Below are positions 1-7,840 of a stretch of 13,222 nucleotides of DNA, in pieces. Positions within the stretch are counted from its first letter, which is position 1, and every line of letters begins with the position of its first letter. The position numbers were made by a program, and so were the translations under genes. A model generated the notes under the pieces. The model was not told the DNA's origin, ran no database searches, and worked only from the letters and a program-made list of their open reading frames with translations. The stretch comes from CAZWUW01 sp964636895 (GTDB lineage Bacteria > Bacillota > Thermincolia > Thermincolales > CAZWUW01). The DNA is taken from contig CAZWUW010000079.1 of assembly GCA_964636895.1 (NCBI GenBank), positions 1-13,222 on the forward strand, in the 5' to 3' direction.

Positions 1-502
1 TAACAGTAAAACCCTTTTGTTCCAGGTCAATTTTGCGGCGCCTTGCTCTCTCTTCAATGGAAGCAGTTAAAAAGATTTTGACACCGGCATCAGGCAGTAC
101 ATATGAGCCAATATCGCGACCATCCATTACCACCCCGCCGTTAGCCGCCAATGCCCGCTGCTGGCGCACCATGGCATGCCTTACCCCCGGTACTTTGGCT
201 GTATAAGAAACACGCTGAGATACTCTTGGAGTCCGGATTTCTTCACTCACATCATTACCATCAAGATAAATTATCTGGTGGCCTTCTTTATCAAATGCCA
301 GCTCTAACCGGGAATCTTCCGCCAGTGCGGTTAATGTTTCATGATCATCAAAACTAACCCCGTTATCTAAAGCTTTCAAGGTTATCGCCCGGTACATGGC
401 ACCGGTATCAATATATATATATCCTAGTTTTCCCGCCAGCAATCTGGCAATAGTGCTCTTCCCGGCACCCGCAGGCCCATCGATAGCAATAGTTTTCGGC
501 AA
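1..502 (-). CDS. cmk: Cytidylate kinase, C-terminus cut by the window edge
   Basis: Phosphorylates CMP and dCMP with ATP in the cytoplasm. Translating the minus strand from the TTG at 502 gives LPKTIAIDGPAGAGKST, so the P-loop is at residues 9-17, followed by GYIYIDTGAMYRAIT, the usual CMP-kinase sequence after the P-loop. A DGRDIG motif and KIFLTASIEERARRRK (LID region) come later. About 167 residues are present; the family usually has about 220, so roughly the last quarter lies beyond position 1. The start is uncertain: TTG at 502 follows a GGGGG run by about 9 nt, and another in-frame TTG lies eight codons upstream. It follows aroA after a terminator, a neighbourhood common in Firmicutes. 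Identity is very secure; the start is moderate. Confidence 0.93.
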   Translation of the reverse strand, partial: MPKTIAIDGPAGAGKSTIARLLAGKLGYIYIDTGAMYRAITLKALDNGVSFDDHETLTALAEDSRLELAFDKEGHQIIYLDGNDVSEEIRTPRVSQRVSYTAKVPGVRHAMVRQQRALAANGGVVMDGRDIGSYVLPDAGVKIFLTASIEERARRRKIDLEQKGFTV

Positions 503-534
503 ATCAGTCAGCCCCCTGTGCAATAGTAATATAT

Positions 535-543
535 ATTTTACCA
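535..543 (-). promoter_or_regulatory. Possible extended -10 promoter for cmk
   Basis: On the minus strand TGG-TAAAAT reads as an extended -10 element (hexamer at 535-540, TGG at 541-543) about 33 nt before the chosen cmk start and downstream of the aroA terminator. No convincing -35 lies 16-18 nt upstream, so this is only a candidate. It would let cmk be expressed independently of the aromatic genes. Confidence 0.3.
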
Positions 544-603
544 CAGATTTCATTTCTTTAAAGGGAATTTCGCTAAAACAGTGAAAAATCCTTTTGATGC
601 ACA

Positions 604-630
604 CAAAAAAGAGGCATTATATCCGCCTCT
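604..630 (-). terminator. Rho-independent terminator after aroA
   Basis: The minus strand reads AGAGGC, a 9-nt loop, GCCTCT, then a run of T's (604-610). The 6-bp stem starts about 10 nt after the aroA stop codon. It probably ends the aroF-tyrA-aroA unit and separates it from cmk. Confidence 0.85.
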
Positions 631-639
631 GTTTAAAAG

Positions 640-1926
640 TTAACGCCCAATATCTTTTAAAATCTTTTCAAACCCAGGAAAGGACACATCAATACACTCT
701 ATGTTATGGATTTTAGTCCGGCCTTCCGCCACCAACCCGGCCACAGCCATAGCCATGGCAATCCGGTGATCGCCGTGGCTGTCACAGGTCGCACCGTATA
801 ACTGCCTGCTGCCATGGATACGCATCCCATCAGGCAGTTCTTCAATGACCACGCCAAATTTGCTGAGTTCTCTGATTACTGTGGTGATTCTGTTTGTTTC
901 CTTGACCTTAAGCTCCGCAGCGTCCCTGATTTCCGTAATCCCACCGGCAACAGCGGCCGCCACCGCTATTACAGGGAGCTCATCGATCAGGCGCGGGATT
1001 AAGTCTCCCCCGACCGTAATCCCTTTTAAAGCAGTTCCCCGTACGGTTACATCTGCCACCGGCTCGCCGGTCTGTTCCCTTCGGTTGTTGACCGAGATAT
1101 CTGCGCCCATGTTCCGGAGCACTTCAATAATCCCGTCCCGGGTTGGATTGATACCCACACCTTTTATGGTCACCACGGACCCTGGCACTATAGCCCCGGC
1201 CACCAGAAAAAAGGCCGCTGATGAAATATCTCCCGGCACAACCACTGGCCGGGCTTTTAATTCCGGTTGGCCGGTAATTTGTACGGCCAGGTTTTGGACA
1301 TCTATTTCCGCGCCAAAATATTTGAGCATCCGTTCTGTATGGTCCCTGGATTTCACCGGTTCCCAAACACTGGTTACACCCTTGGCATAAAGGCCGGCCA
1401 GTAATACCGCAGATTTAATCTGGGCGCTGGGCACAGGTGAAACAAACTTTACAGGTTTAACCAAACCACCTCTAATTGCAAGCGGAGCCAGGTTTTCATT
1501 GTCCCGGCCCCATATACTGGCCCCGCTTTCCTTTAGTGGTTCTGTAACCCGGCGCATAGGCCGCCTTCTGATGGATTCATCCCCGGTTACAACAGCAAAA
1601 AACGACTGCCCGGCCAAAACCCCTAACATCAGACGTAACGTAGTGCCGGAATTTCCGACATCCAGCACATCCCCAGGCTCAGTAAGACCTCTTAAACCCA
1701 CACCCTCAACAATTACCGTATCACTGCCAATCCCGGTAAACTTAACTCCCATGGCCTGAAAGCAACGTACCGTACTAAGGCAGTCCGCTCCGGGCAGAAA
1801 GTTTTTTATTTCCGTTGTTCCCCTGGCCAGAGCACCAATCATTACCGCCCGGTGGGAAATGGATTTATCGCCGGGTACGGTAATCTCACCATGTAAATTT
1901 TTCACCGGATTTATAAGCAATTCCAC
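640..1926 (-). CDS. aroA: 3-phosphoshikimate 1-carboxyvinyltransferase (EPSP synthase)
   Basis: Sixth step of the shikimate pathway: joins phosphoenolpyruvate to shikimate-3-phosphate. From the chosen start, 428 residues, the usual length. PGDKSISHR is at 18-26 (catalytic Lys about 21), GNSGTTLR at 91-98, RRPM at 121-124 and PSAQIK at 166-171; NPTR, the ELKVKETNR segment and SHGDHRIAMAMA follow. GDKS, SAQxK and NxTR are the signatures I associate with the class II (Bacillus/CP4-like, often glyphosate-tolerant) type rather than the E. coli type; tolerance itself is not shown. The frame stays open up to GTG 1968, but GTG at 1926 is preferred: AAAGAAAGGG precedes it at good spacing and it leaves about ten residues before HGEITVPGDKS, as in relatives. 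It begins 16 nt after tyrA and ends the unit. Confidence 0.95.
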   Translation of the reverse strand: MELLINPVKNLHGEITVPGDKSISHRAVMIGALARGTTEIKNFLPGADCLSTVRCFQAMGVKFTGIGSDTVIVEGVGLRGLTEPGDVLDVGNSGTTLRLMLGVLAGQSFFAVVTGDESIRRRPMRRVTEPLKESGASIWGRDNENLAPLAIRGGLVKPVKFVSPVPSAQIKSAVLLAGLYAKGVTSVWEPVKSRDHTERMLKYFGAEIDVQNLAVQITGQPELKARPVVVPGDISSAAFFLVAGAIVPGSVVTIKGVGINPTRDGIIEVLRNMGADISVNNRREQTGEPVADVTVRGTALKGITVGGDLIPRLIDELPVIAVAAAVAGGITEIRDAAELKVKETNRITTVIRELSKFGVVIEELPDGMRIHGSRQLYGATCDSHGDHRIAMAMAVAGLVAEGRTKIHNIECIDVSFPGFEKILKDIGR

Positions 1927-1942
1927 ACGGCCCACCCTTTCT

Positions 1943-3049
1943 TTATCTTTTTTTAACACTAATACCACGGCTATGCAGTACTATGTAGGCCTTTTCCTGG
2001 TCCTGCAGCGTGCCGAAACCTAACCTGACGGTGCCGCCATCACCTTCCCGGACCCGCAGAATTTCAATATCATTTATGTTGATACCCACATCAGCCAGCG
2101 CTGATGTAATGCCGGCCAGTACCCCTGGCTTATCCGGAACAGTTAATACCAATTCATGTAATACCGGCAGATAACCCTTCAACTTAGCCGGAATTGCTGC
2201 CCGTAATTGTTTGGCCCGTTCAAATTGCCGCTGCAGCTGCTCCCCGTCACAATTAACAATATCTTGCTCGAGAACAGCCAAAGCAGCGCGAAAAACCTTC
2301 AGCACCTGTAATATCTTATCCTTATTAGTAATGCATATATCCCGCCACATACCCGGATGCCCGGAGGCAATCCGGGTAACGTCCCGGAAGCCGCCGGCAG
2401 CCAGCATAAATACCTTGTCAAAACTCCGTTGCAAATCACCGGCGGTATTAACCAAAGCCGCTGCCACCAAATGAGGCAGGTGACTCACCCCCGCCACTGT
2501 CAGGTCATGCTCATCAGCATCCATTTCCACCACCCTAGCCCCGATAGCTTCCAATATATCTCTTATTTGCTTTATTTTTTGCCTGGAATTCTCTTGCGTG
2601 GGTGTTAGGATATATACAGCGTTTTCAAACAGATACCGATCCGCACCGGCCACCCCGGCCTGTTCAGACCCGGCCATGGGATGACCGCCGATAAATTCTG
2701 TGCCGGCTGGCAGCAATTGACGGGCTGCCTGCACAATTTGGGCTTTGGTGCTGCCGACATCGGTTACCAGCGTGCCGGGTTTCAGGCAGGGGGCAATTAC
2801 TTGCAAGATCTCTGCAGTTAATCCGACCGGTGTGGAGATAATTACCAGTTCGGCATCTTTCGTCTCTGCTGGGGGGGAAGTTTCACCCCTGAGTATGGAG
2901 CCGGAATTAAGTGCTACCTGCAAATATTCCCCGCACAGCTCTACACCCACGACTGAACCAGCCACCGGCCGGACGATAAGGGCCAGCCCCAGTGAGCCGC
3001 CAATCAGACCGACCCCAATAATGGTAACTTTATTAAATATCCGCTCCAT
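1943..3049 (-). CDS. tyrA: Prephenate dehydrogenase with C-terminal ACT domain
   Basis: Oxidatively decarboxylates prephenate to 4-hydroxyphenylpyruvate, the committed step to tyrosine. The 368-residue protein starts with a Rossmann dinucleotide site, GVGLIGG at 12-18. The prephenate dehydrogenase core includes DVGSTK (97-102), GGHPMAGSE (121-129) and SHLPHL (189-194, with the conserved His pair). A C-terminal ACT domain spans about 298-368 (ELVLTVPDKPGVLAGI onward), the likely amino acid feedback site, as in B. subtilis TyrA. The frame also contains ATG 3073, directly abutting the preceding stop, but that has no Shine-Dalgarno sequence. ATG 3049 follows GGGGAGAG by about 9 nt and starts right before the Rossmann strand, so I chose it. 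It lies between the regulated DAHP synthase and aroA, presumably co-transcribed. Confidence 0.95.
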   Translation of the reverse strand: MERIFNKVTIIGVGLIGGSLGLALIVRPVAGSVVGVELCGEYLQVALNSGSILRGETSPPAETKDAELVIISTPVGLTAEILQVIAPCLKPGTLVTDVGSTKAQIVQAARQLLPAGTEFIGGHPMAGSEQAGVAGADRYLFENAVYILTPTQENSRQKIKQIRDILEAIGARVVEMDADEHDLTVAGVSHLPHLVAAALVNTAGDLQRSFDKVFMLAAGGFRDVTRIASGHPGMWRDICITNKDKILQVLKVFRAALAVLEQDIVNCDGEQLQRQFERAKQLRAAIPAKLKGYLPVLHELVLTVPDKPGVLAGITSALADVGININDIEILRVREGDGGTVRLGFGTLQDQEKAYIVLHSRGISVKKR

Positions 3050-3073
3050 CCCGCTTCTCTCCCCGAATCTCAT

Positions 3074-4087
3074 CTATATTTTGCGGCCCATGATTTCGGC
3101 AATGCGCCCCAATTCACCCATCAGCTGCCGGAAATTCTCCGGAGTCAGGGACTGCGGGCCATCACAAAGAGCCTGAGCCGGATTGGGATGCACCTCAATA
3201 AGTAAACCGTCGGCACCGGCGGCAATTGCCGCCCTGGCCATGGGCTCAACATACTGCCATTTCCCAATGGCATGGCTGGGATCAACAATAACCGGCAAAT
3301 GGGATAAAGACTTGGCCACCGGCACAGCGCTTAAATCAAGGGTGTTGCGGGTATATGTTTCAAACGTACGAATACCCCGTTCACAAAGAATTACGTTATA
3401 ATTGCCACCGGACAACAAGTATTCGGCAGACATCAGCCATTCCTCAATAGTTGCCGACAAGCCCCGCTTTAACACTACCGGCTTGTCAACAGTTGCTACT
3501 TCTTTTAGCAGAAAAAAGTTTTGCATATTCCGAGCACCTATTTGTAAAATGTCGGAATACCTGGCTACCAGCTCCACACTCAGTTGGTCGACAACTTCCG
3601 TTACAATCATCAAACCGGTTTCCTCCCGGGCCTCGGCGAGAAACTTTAGTCCCTCCTCCTCAAGACCCTGAAATGCATAAGGGGAAGTGCGCGGCTTATA
3701 GGCCCCACCCCTTAAAACTGTGGCTCCCGCAGCCTTAACTATTCTGGCTGTCTCTAATAATTGTTCTTTGCTTTCCACTGCACAAGGTCCGGCCATTACA
3801 TGTAATTGTTCACCACCAAACTCAATAGGCCCTACCTTAACAACAGTATTGTCTTTCTTAAATTCCCTGCTTACCAGTTTAAAAGGCTGCAGGATGGGTA
3901 ATACCTTCTCCACACCCGGCATCGCTTCCAAAGCAGCATTCTTTAAAATTGACTCGTCTCCAATAGCACCAATAATCGTTCTCTCTACACCTTCTGATAA
4001 ATGAACTTTTAATCCTAAGCCCTCAAGCCTGTCTATCACATTCTGCATAGCGTCTTTACCGGCGCCGTTTTGCATAACCACAATCAT
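3074..4087 (-). CDS. aroF: DAHP synthase, type I-beta, with N-terminal regulatory domain
   Basis: First step of the shikimate pathway: condenses phosphoenolpyruvate and erythrose-4-phosphate to DAHP. 337 residues. Residues 1 to about 65 look like the ferredoxin-like regulatory domain of Thermotoga-type enzymes, which mediates tyrosine/phenylalanine feedback there. The barrel follows: MAGPCAVES near 98-106, GGAYKPRTSPYAFQG (127-141), LQIGARNMQN (181-190), LKRGLSATIEEWL (207-219), DPSHAIGKW (269-277), IEVHPNP (297-303). The metal ligands expected from T. maritima numbering, Cys102, His272, Glu298 and Asp309, fall at exactly these residues. ATG 4087 is secure: AGGAGGT lies 7 nt upstream. It probably heads a unit with tyrA and aroA, which fits tyrosine-responsive control. 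Confidence 0.95.
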   Translation of the reverse strand: MIVVMQNGAGKDAMQNVIDRLEGLGLKVHLSEGVERTIIGAIGDESILKNAALEAMPGVEKVLPILQPFKLVSREFKKDNTVVKVGPIEFGGEQLHVMAGPCAVESKEQLLETARIVKAAGATVLRGGAYKPRTSPYAFQGLEEEGLKFLAEAREETGLMIVTEVVDQLSVELVARYSDILQIGARNMQNFFLLKEVATVDKPVVLKRGLSATIEEWLMSAEYLLSGGNYNVILCERGIRTFETYTRNTLDLSAVPVAKSLSHLPVIVDPSHAIGKWQYVEPMARAAIAAGADGLLIEVHPNPAQALCDGPQSLTPENFRQLMGELGRIAEIMGRKI

Positions 4088-4121
4088 TCTGATTACCTCC
4101 TCGCATTAGCCGATTATGAAC

Positions 4122-4130
4122 ATTATCCCA
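4122..4130 (-). promoter_or_regulatory. Possible extended -10 promoter for the regulated aroF-tyrA-aroA unit
   Basis: The minus strand has TGG-GATAAT (hexamer at 4122-4127), an extended -10 form 35-40 nt upstream of the aroF ATG and downstream of a terminator hairpin. A -35-like TTGACT touches the terminator T-run but is too distant for this -10. The position makes sense for a separate promoter; the sequence match is weak. Confidence 0.3.
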
Positions 4131-4164
4131 TTAAAAGTCAGCATATATGTGCTAATAAATAGTC

Positions 4165-4193
4165 AAAAAGGCACTCCAAAAAGGAGTGCCTTT
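4165..4193 (-). terminator. Rho-independent terminator between the two DAHP synthase genes
   Basis: The minus strand reads AAAGGCACTCC, a TTTTT loop, then GGAGTGCCTTT and a short T-run: an 11-bp perfect stem at 4167-4177 with 4183-4193. It likely ends the trp transcript after the short DAHP synthase. The A/T flanks make it nearly symmetric, but no plus-strand gene is present. Its AGGCACTCC/GGAGTGCCT core recurs exactly upstream of the HutP-like gene. Confidence 0.85.
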
Positions 4194-4259
4194 GAAGCAT
4201 ACTACACCCATACGTGTCCTCCCTTCCTACCATCCTACAAAAAACACTTTGTCCGAGTC

Positions 4260-5189
4260 TTATTGGTTAACCTGCCATTCTACATTAATTATCCTATCAC
4301 ATTCCGTCTGCTTTGACAAGGATTTATCCGTACCCTCTGCTGGTGCCGTCCGCCCAACTGCCGCGGCCAGCGGAACCAAATCAGCCATCAGTCGGGCAAA
4401 GTTTTCCGGAGTGAGAGATTGACCCCCGTCACACAAAGCCGCTGCCGGGTTGGCATGCACCTCGATGAGCAAACCGTCCGCCCCTGCCGCCACAGCAGCT
4501 TTGGCTAAGGGTGCCACCATACCCCAACGTCCGGCGGCGTGACTGGGGTCAACAATTACAGGCAAATGGGAAAGGTGCTGTACTGCCGGGATAGCGCTGA
4601 TATCCAGGGTGTTCCGGGTATGTGTTTCAAAGGTCCGGATACCTCTTTCACACAGGATAACCTGCTTATTGCCTGCTGACATAATGTATTCGGCCGCCAT
4701 TAACCACTCTTCGATTGTAGCTGATAGACCCCTTTTTAACAGCACCGGCTTACTGGTCAGGCCAACTTCTTTCAGCAGTACGAAATTTTGCATATTGCGG
4801 CTGCCAATCTGCAGGATGTCAACAGATTCAGCCACCGTATCAACATCGCGGGTATCCATTACTTCAGTACAAACCGGCAGGCCGGTATACCGCTTCACTT
4901 CCCGCAGAATATCCAGGCCGTCTTCAGCCAGACCCTGAAAAGCATAAGGGGATGTCCGGGGTTTGAATGCGCCGCCCCTAAGCACCTGCACACCCATATC
5001 CCTGAGGGCTATAGCAGCGGTCAGGTACTGCTCCCGGTCTTCGATGGCACAAGGACCGGCCATGATTACCAGTTCGTCTCCACCGAATATGGCACTACCC
5101 ACCCGGATAACTGTATTTTCATTGGCATTATCCCGCTTGACCAGTTTATAATGCGACACTGTCGGTCCCCCCGTGACAACCGGGGCCAT
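4260..5189 (-). CDS. aroF: DAHP synthase, type I-beta, core only (no regulatory domain)
   Basis: Same reaction as the downstream paralogue (phosphoenolpyruvate plus erythrose-4-phosphate to DAHP). Numbered from ATG 5189, 309 residues: MAGPCAIED near 43-51, GGAFKPRTSPYAFQG (72-86), LQIGSRNMQN (126-135), DPSHAAGRW (214-222) and IEVHANP (242-248). Metal ligands Cys47, His217, Glu243 and Asp254 align with the paralogue. Only about a dozen residues precede the core (YKLVKRD aligns with FKLVSRE at about 70 of the paralogue), so the ferredoxin-like regulatory domain is absent. A C-terminal tail of about 30 residues (279-309) is extra. Start options are GTG 5198, ATG 5189 (AAGGG about 8 nt upstream, chosen) and GTG 5159 (short 14-nt overlap, after a G-run). 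The gene overlaps the trpA end, so it belongs to the trp unit and is probably feedback-insensitive. Confidence 0.93.
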   Translation of the reverse strand: MAPVVTGGPTVSHYKLVKRDNANENTVIRVGSAIFGGDELVIMAGPCAIEDREQYLTAAIALRDMGVQVLRGGAFKPRTSPYAFQGLAEDGLDILREVKRYTGLPVCTEVMDTRDVDTVAESVDILQIGSRNMQNFVLLKEVGLTSKPVLLKRGLSATIEEWLMAAEYIMSAGNKQVILCERGIRTFETHTRNTLDISAIPAVQHLSHLPVIVDPSHAAGRWGMVAPLAKAAVAAGADGLLIEVHANPAAALCDGGQSLTPENFARLMADLVPLAAAVGRTAPAEGTDKSLSKQTECDRIINVEWQVNQ

Positions 5190-6006
5190 TAATGGCACCC
5201 TTCATATCTTTGATGAAAACGCCTACAATCTCATACAGGTCCTTTGACCCGGCATGTTCATAAATAGTTTTCACCAAAGCGCTGCCAACTATTACAGCAT
5301 CACAACTACCGGCTATTGTCGCCGCCTGGTCCGGATTAGAGATGCCAAAGCCAACTGCCACCGGCAGGTTCGTACAAGCTTTGACTGAAGTCATAAACTC
5401 CTGTAAATGCTCCGGCACAGTATCTCTAATACCCGTAACCCCCGTTAAGGATACGCAGTAAACAAAACCTCCGGCACCGGCAGTAACCATGATTGTCCTC
5501 GCCCGTCCACTGGTGGGTGCAATTAACGGTATCAGGCAAAGCTTTGCCTGCTTCATCAAACCGGCCAGTTCGCCGGCTTCCTCCACAGGCAGGTCCGGCA
5601 CAATCAAGCCGTCTATCCCGGCTCGGGCGGCATCATTGACAAAACGCGCGGGCTCATACTGCAGAACAGGATTATAATATGTCATCAGTATAAGCGGCAC
5701 CTGCGTTTTGCTCCGCAAATCACTTGCCAGCGAAATTATTTTAGACAAAGTAGTGCCGCCCGCTAGGGCCCGCTGAGAGGCCTGCTGGATTATGGGCCCG
5801 TCTGCCAACGGGTCGGAATAAGGCACGCCCAGTTCAATGATATCTGCCCCGGCCTGTTCTAAATGCAATACCAGCCTGGCGGTAACATCGAGGTTCGGGT
5901 CACCGGCGGTAACAAAAGCTATCAGTCCTTTCTCCCTTTGCCGGCGCAATTCCGCAAACTTACGGCAGATTCTGTTCTCTGTAAAATCCGTCTTTTCTGT
6001 GCTCAT
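5146..6006 (-). CDS. trpA: Tryptophan synthase alpha chain
   Basis: Cleaves indole-3-glycerol phosphate to indole, which is channelled to TrpB, and glyceraldehyde-3-phosphate. 286 residues, slightly longer than the usual 265-270, with extra residues at both ends. FVTAGDP is at 31-37. ELGVPYSDPLADGP (58-71) carries the catalytic Glu58 and Asp69, equivalent to E. coli Glu49 and Asp60. LMTYYNP and GFGIS follow further on. ATG 6006 has GGAGGT 6 nt upstream. It starts 30 nt after trpB, and its last codons overlap the next DAHP synthase gene by 14-53 nt depending on that gene's start, suggesting translational coupling. Confidence 0.96.
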   Translation of the reverse strand: MSTEKTDFTENRICRKFAELRRQREKGLIAFVTAGDPNLDVTARLVLHLEQAGADIIELGVPYSDPLADGPIIQQASQRALAGGTTLSKIISLASDLRSKTQVPLILMTYYNPVLQYEPARFVNDAARAGIDGLIVPDLPVEEAGELAGLMKQAKLCLIPLIAPTSGRARTIMVTAGAGGFVYCVSLTGVTGIRDTVPEHLQEFMTSVKACTNLPVAVGFGISNPDQAATIAGSCDAVIVGSALVKTIYEHAGSKDLYEIVGVFIKDMKGAINGPGCHGGTDSVAL

Positions 6007-6036
6007 CTTTCTACCTCCAACTTTTTCTCATCTCAG

Positions 6037-7224
6037 CTAATCAATATTCAATACCGCGGCCACTGTCTGCACGTCCTTGTCACCGCGTCCGGAAAGGTTT
6101 ACAATCACAATGTCATTTTGCTTAAGGGTTGGTGCCAGTTTTAAAACTTCTGCCAGGGCATGGGAACTTTCCAAAGCCGGGATAATACCTTCTGTACGGC
6201 AAAGCACCTGGAAACCGGTTAAAGCCTCCTGATCAGTTATAGCCGTGTATCTGACCCGGCCCGTATCTTTTAGATAGCTGTGCTCCGGTCCGACACCCGG
6301 ATAATCCAAACCCGCAGAAATGGAATGGGCTTCCTGAATCTGGCCGTCCGGGGTCTGTAACAGATAACTGTATGCCCCGTGTAATACCCCTTTGGAACCG
6401 GCGGTCAGCGTAGCCGCATGATAAGGCGTATCTACGCCGTGCCCGGCCGCTTCCACACCGGTCAGCTTAACTTCCCCGGTATCCAGAAAAGGATAAAAAA
6501 TTCCCATGGCATTACTACCGCCGCCCACACAGGCAATAATATGGTCAGGCAGCCGGTTTTCCGCTGCCAGGATTTGCTGCCGGGTTTCTTCACCGATAAT
6601 TTTCTGAAAATCCCTTACCATCATCGGGTAAGGATGCGGTCCACCCAGTGAACCCAACACATAAAAAGTACTGCGCACATTAGTCACCCAGTCCCTGATG
6701 GCTTCGTTCATGGCGTCCTTCAAAGTGCGGCTGCCGGATGTCACCGGCTCAACCCGGGCACCCAGCATTTTCATACGAAAAACGTTCAGCTCCTGACGTT
6801 TTATATCCTCGGCTCCCATAAAAACAACACATTCCAGTCCAAACATGGCAGCCGCCGTAGCGGTGGCTACCCCATGCTGACCGGCCCCGGTTTCGGCAAT
6901 CACCCGTCCCTTGCCCATGCGCCGGGCCAGCAACACCTGACCGATAGTATTGTTGATTTTATGGGCCCCCGTATGGTTTAAATCCTCCCTTTTCAGATAT
7001 ATTTTTGCGCCTCCGCAGTGGGCTGATAAACCACGGGCAAAATACAAAGGTGAAGGACGGCCGACATACTGTTTTAAATAATAGTCCAGTTCCTGCCGGA
7101 AAGCCGGGTCGTTTTTTGCTTCCATATAGGCTTTATCCAGTTCATACAATGCCGGCATCAGTGTTTCCGGCACATAACGCCCGCCATAAACACCAAAATG
7201 ACCTTTATTATCAGGTAACTTCAC
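6037..7224 (-). CDS. trpB: Tryptophan synthase beta chain
   Basis: PLP enzyme that condenses indole with L-serine to form tryptophan; works as an alpha2-beta2 complex with TrpA. 395 residues, standard length. GGRYVPETL at 14-22; LNHTGAHKINNT at 82-93 places the PLP lysine at Lys89; ETGAGQHG at 111-118 contains the catalytic Glu; GGGSNAMG at 234-241 binds the PLP phosphate. Sequence and linkage to trpA indicate the TrpB1 type. The start is GTG 7224, with AGGAGGTG 5 nt upstream inside the trpF end; the two genes overlap by 14 nt, implying coupled translation. Confidence 0.97.
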   Translation of the reverse strand: MKLPDNKGHFGVYGGRYVPETLMPALYELDKAYMEAKNDPAFRQELDYYLKQYVGRPSPLYFARGLSAHCGGAKIYLKREDLNHTGAHKINNTIGQVLLARRMGKGRVIAETGAGQHGVATATAAAMFGLECVVFMGAEDIKRQELNVFRMKMLGARVEPVTSGSRTLKDAMNEAIRDWVTNVRSTFYVLGSLGGPHPYPMMVRDFQKIIGEETRQQILAAENRLPDHIIACVGGGSNAMGIFYPFLDTGEVKLTGVEAAGHGVDTPYHAATLTAGSKGVLHGAYSYLLQTPDGQIQEAHSISAGLDYPGVGPEHSYLKDTGRVRYTAITDQEALTGFQVLCRTEGIIPALESSHALAEVLKLAPTLKQNDIVIVNLSGRGDKDVQTVAAVLNID

Positions 7225-7837
7225 GGCTGCACCTCCTCACTTCTTCAATAAATGTTTTTATTTTCACCAGGTCTTTCTGACCATCGGTCTCCACTCCGCT
7301 GCTTACATCCACCGCATATACACCGGCCCTGTTAACGGCTGCAGCTACATTTTCCTGATTTAGTCCACCGGCTAAAATAACTTTGTCCCGGCTACTTGCT
7401 GCTCTGGCAATTTCCCAGTCGAAAACGGTTCCCGTACCGCCCGGTTTTCCCGGTTGATAGGCGTCCAGCAAAAAACCACTAACCAGGCCTCGGTACCACT
7501 GTATTTGTTCTAAACTTTGTATGTCCCGCACGCGAATTGCTTTAATTGTTTTTACTCGTAAAGACCGGCAGTAATCAGGGCTTTCCCGGCCATGCAACTG
7601 GGCAAAATCCAGCCGGCAGTAATCCGCGATTTCCTGTACCCGGTTAAAATCTTCATCAACAAAAACTCCAACCACGGAAACAAAAGGCGGCAGCTTAGCA
7701 GTGATGGCACGCACCAGATCAGGCTCCATCCGCCGGGAACTGGGCGCAAAAACAAAACCCAGCGCATCGGCGCCCATATTTGCTGCAGCCAAAGCCATTT
7801 CCAGTGTCATCAGGCCGCATATTTTTATTTTTACCAC
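7211..7837 (-). CDS. trpF: Phosphoribosylanthranilate isomerase
   Basis: Amadori rearrangement of phosphoribosylanthranilate to CdRP, third tryptophan-specific step. 208 residues, typical. KICGLM near the N-terminus gives the catalytic Cys7; LLDAYQPGKPGGTG (123-136) gives the catalytic Asp126; LAGGLN (155-160) and VDVSSGVE (176-183) form the phosphate-binding end of the barrel. The start is GTG 7837, only 3 nt after the trpC stop; its GAGGTGG ribosome site lies in the last codons of trpC. It is a stand-alone gene, not fused to trpC. Confidence 0.95.
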   Translation of the reverse strand: MVKIKICGLMTLEMALAAANMGADALGFVFAPSSRRMEPDLVRAITAKLPPFVSVVGVFVDEDFNRVQEIADYCRLDFAQLHGRESPDYCRSLRVKTIKAIRVRDIQSLEQIQWYRGLVSGFLLDAYQPGKPGGTGTVFDWEIARAASSRDKVILAGGLNQENVAAAVNRAGVYAVDVSSGVETDGQKDLVKIKTFIEEVRRCSREVT

Positions 7838-7840
7838 CTG

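Noticed and set aside
845..1390. Long plus-strand open frame opposite aroA, and similar ones opposite trpD, trpC and trpE
   Set aside because: They lie wholly antisense to strongly supported enzymes, have low-complexity composition and no ribosome sites or recognisable domains.
4162..4259. A small gene between the DAHP synthases on the plus strand (MNIIPLKVS frame)
   Set aside because: It runs through the terminator hairpin and promoter-like sequences and has no convincing ribosome site.
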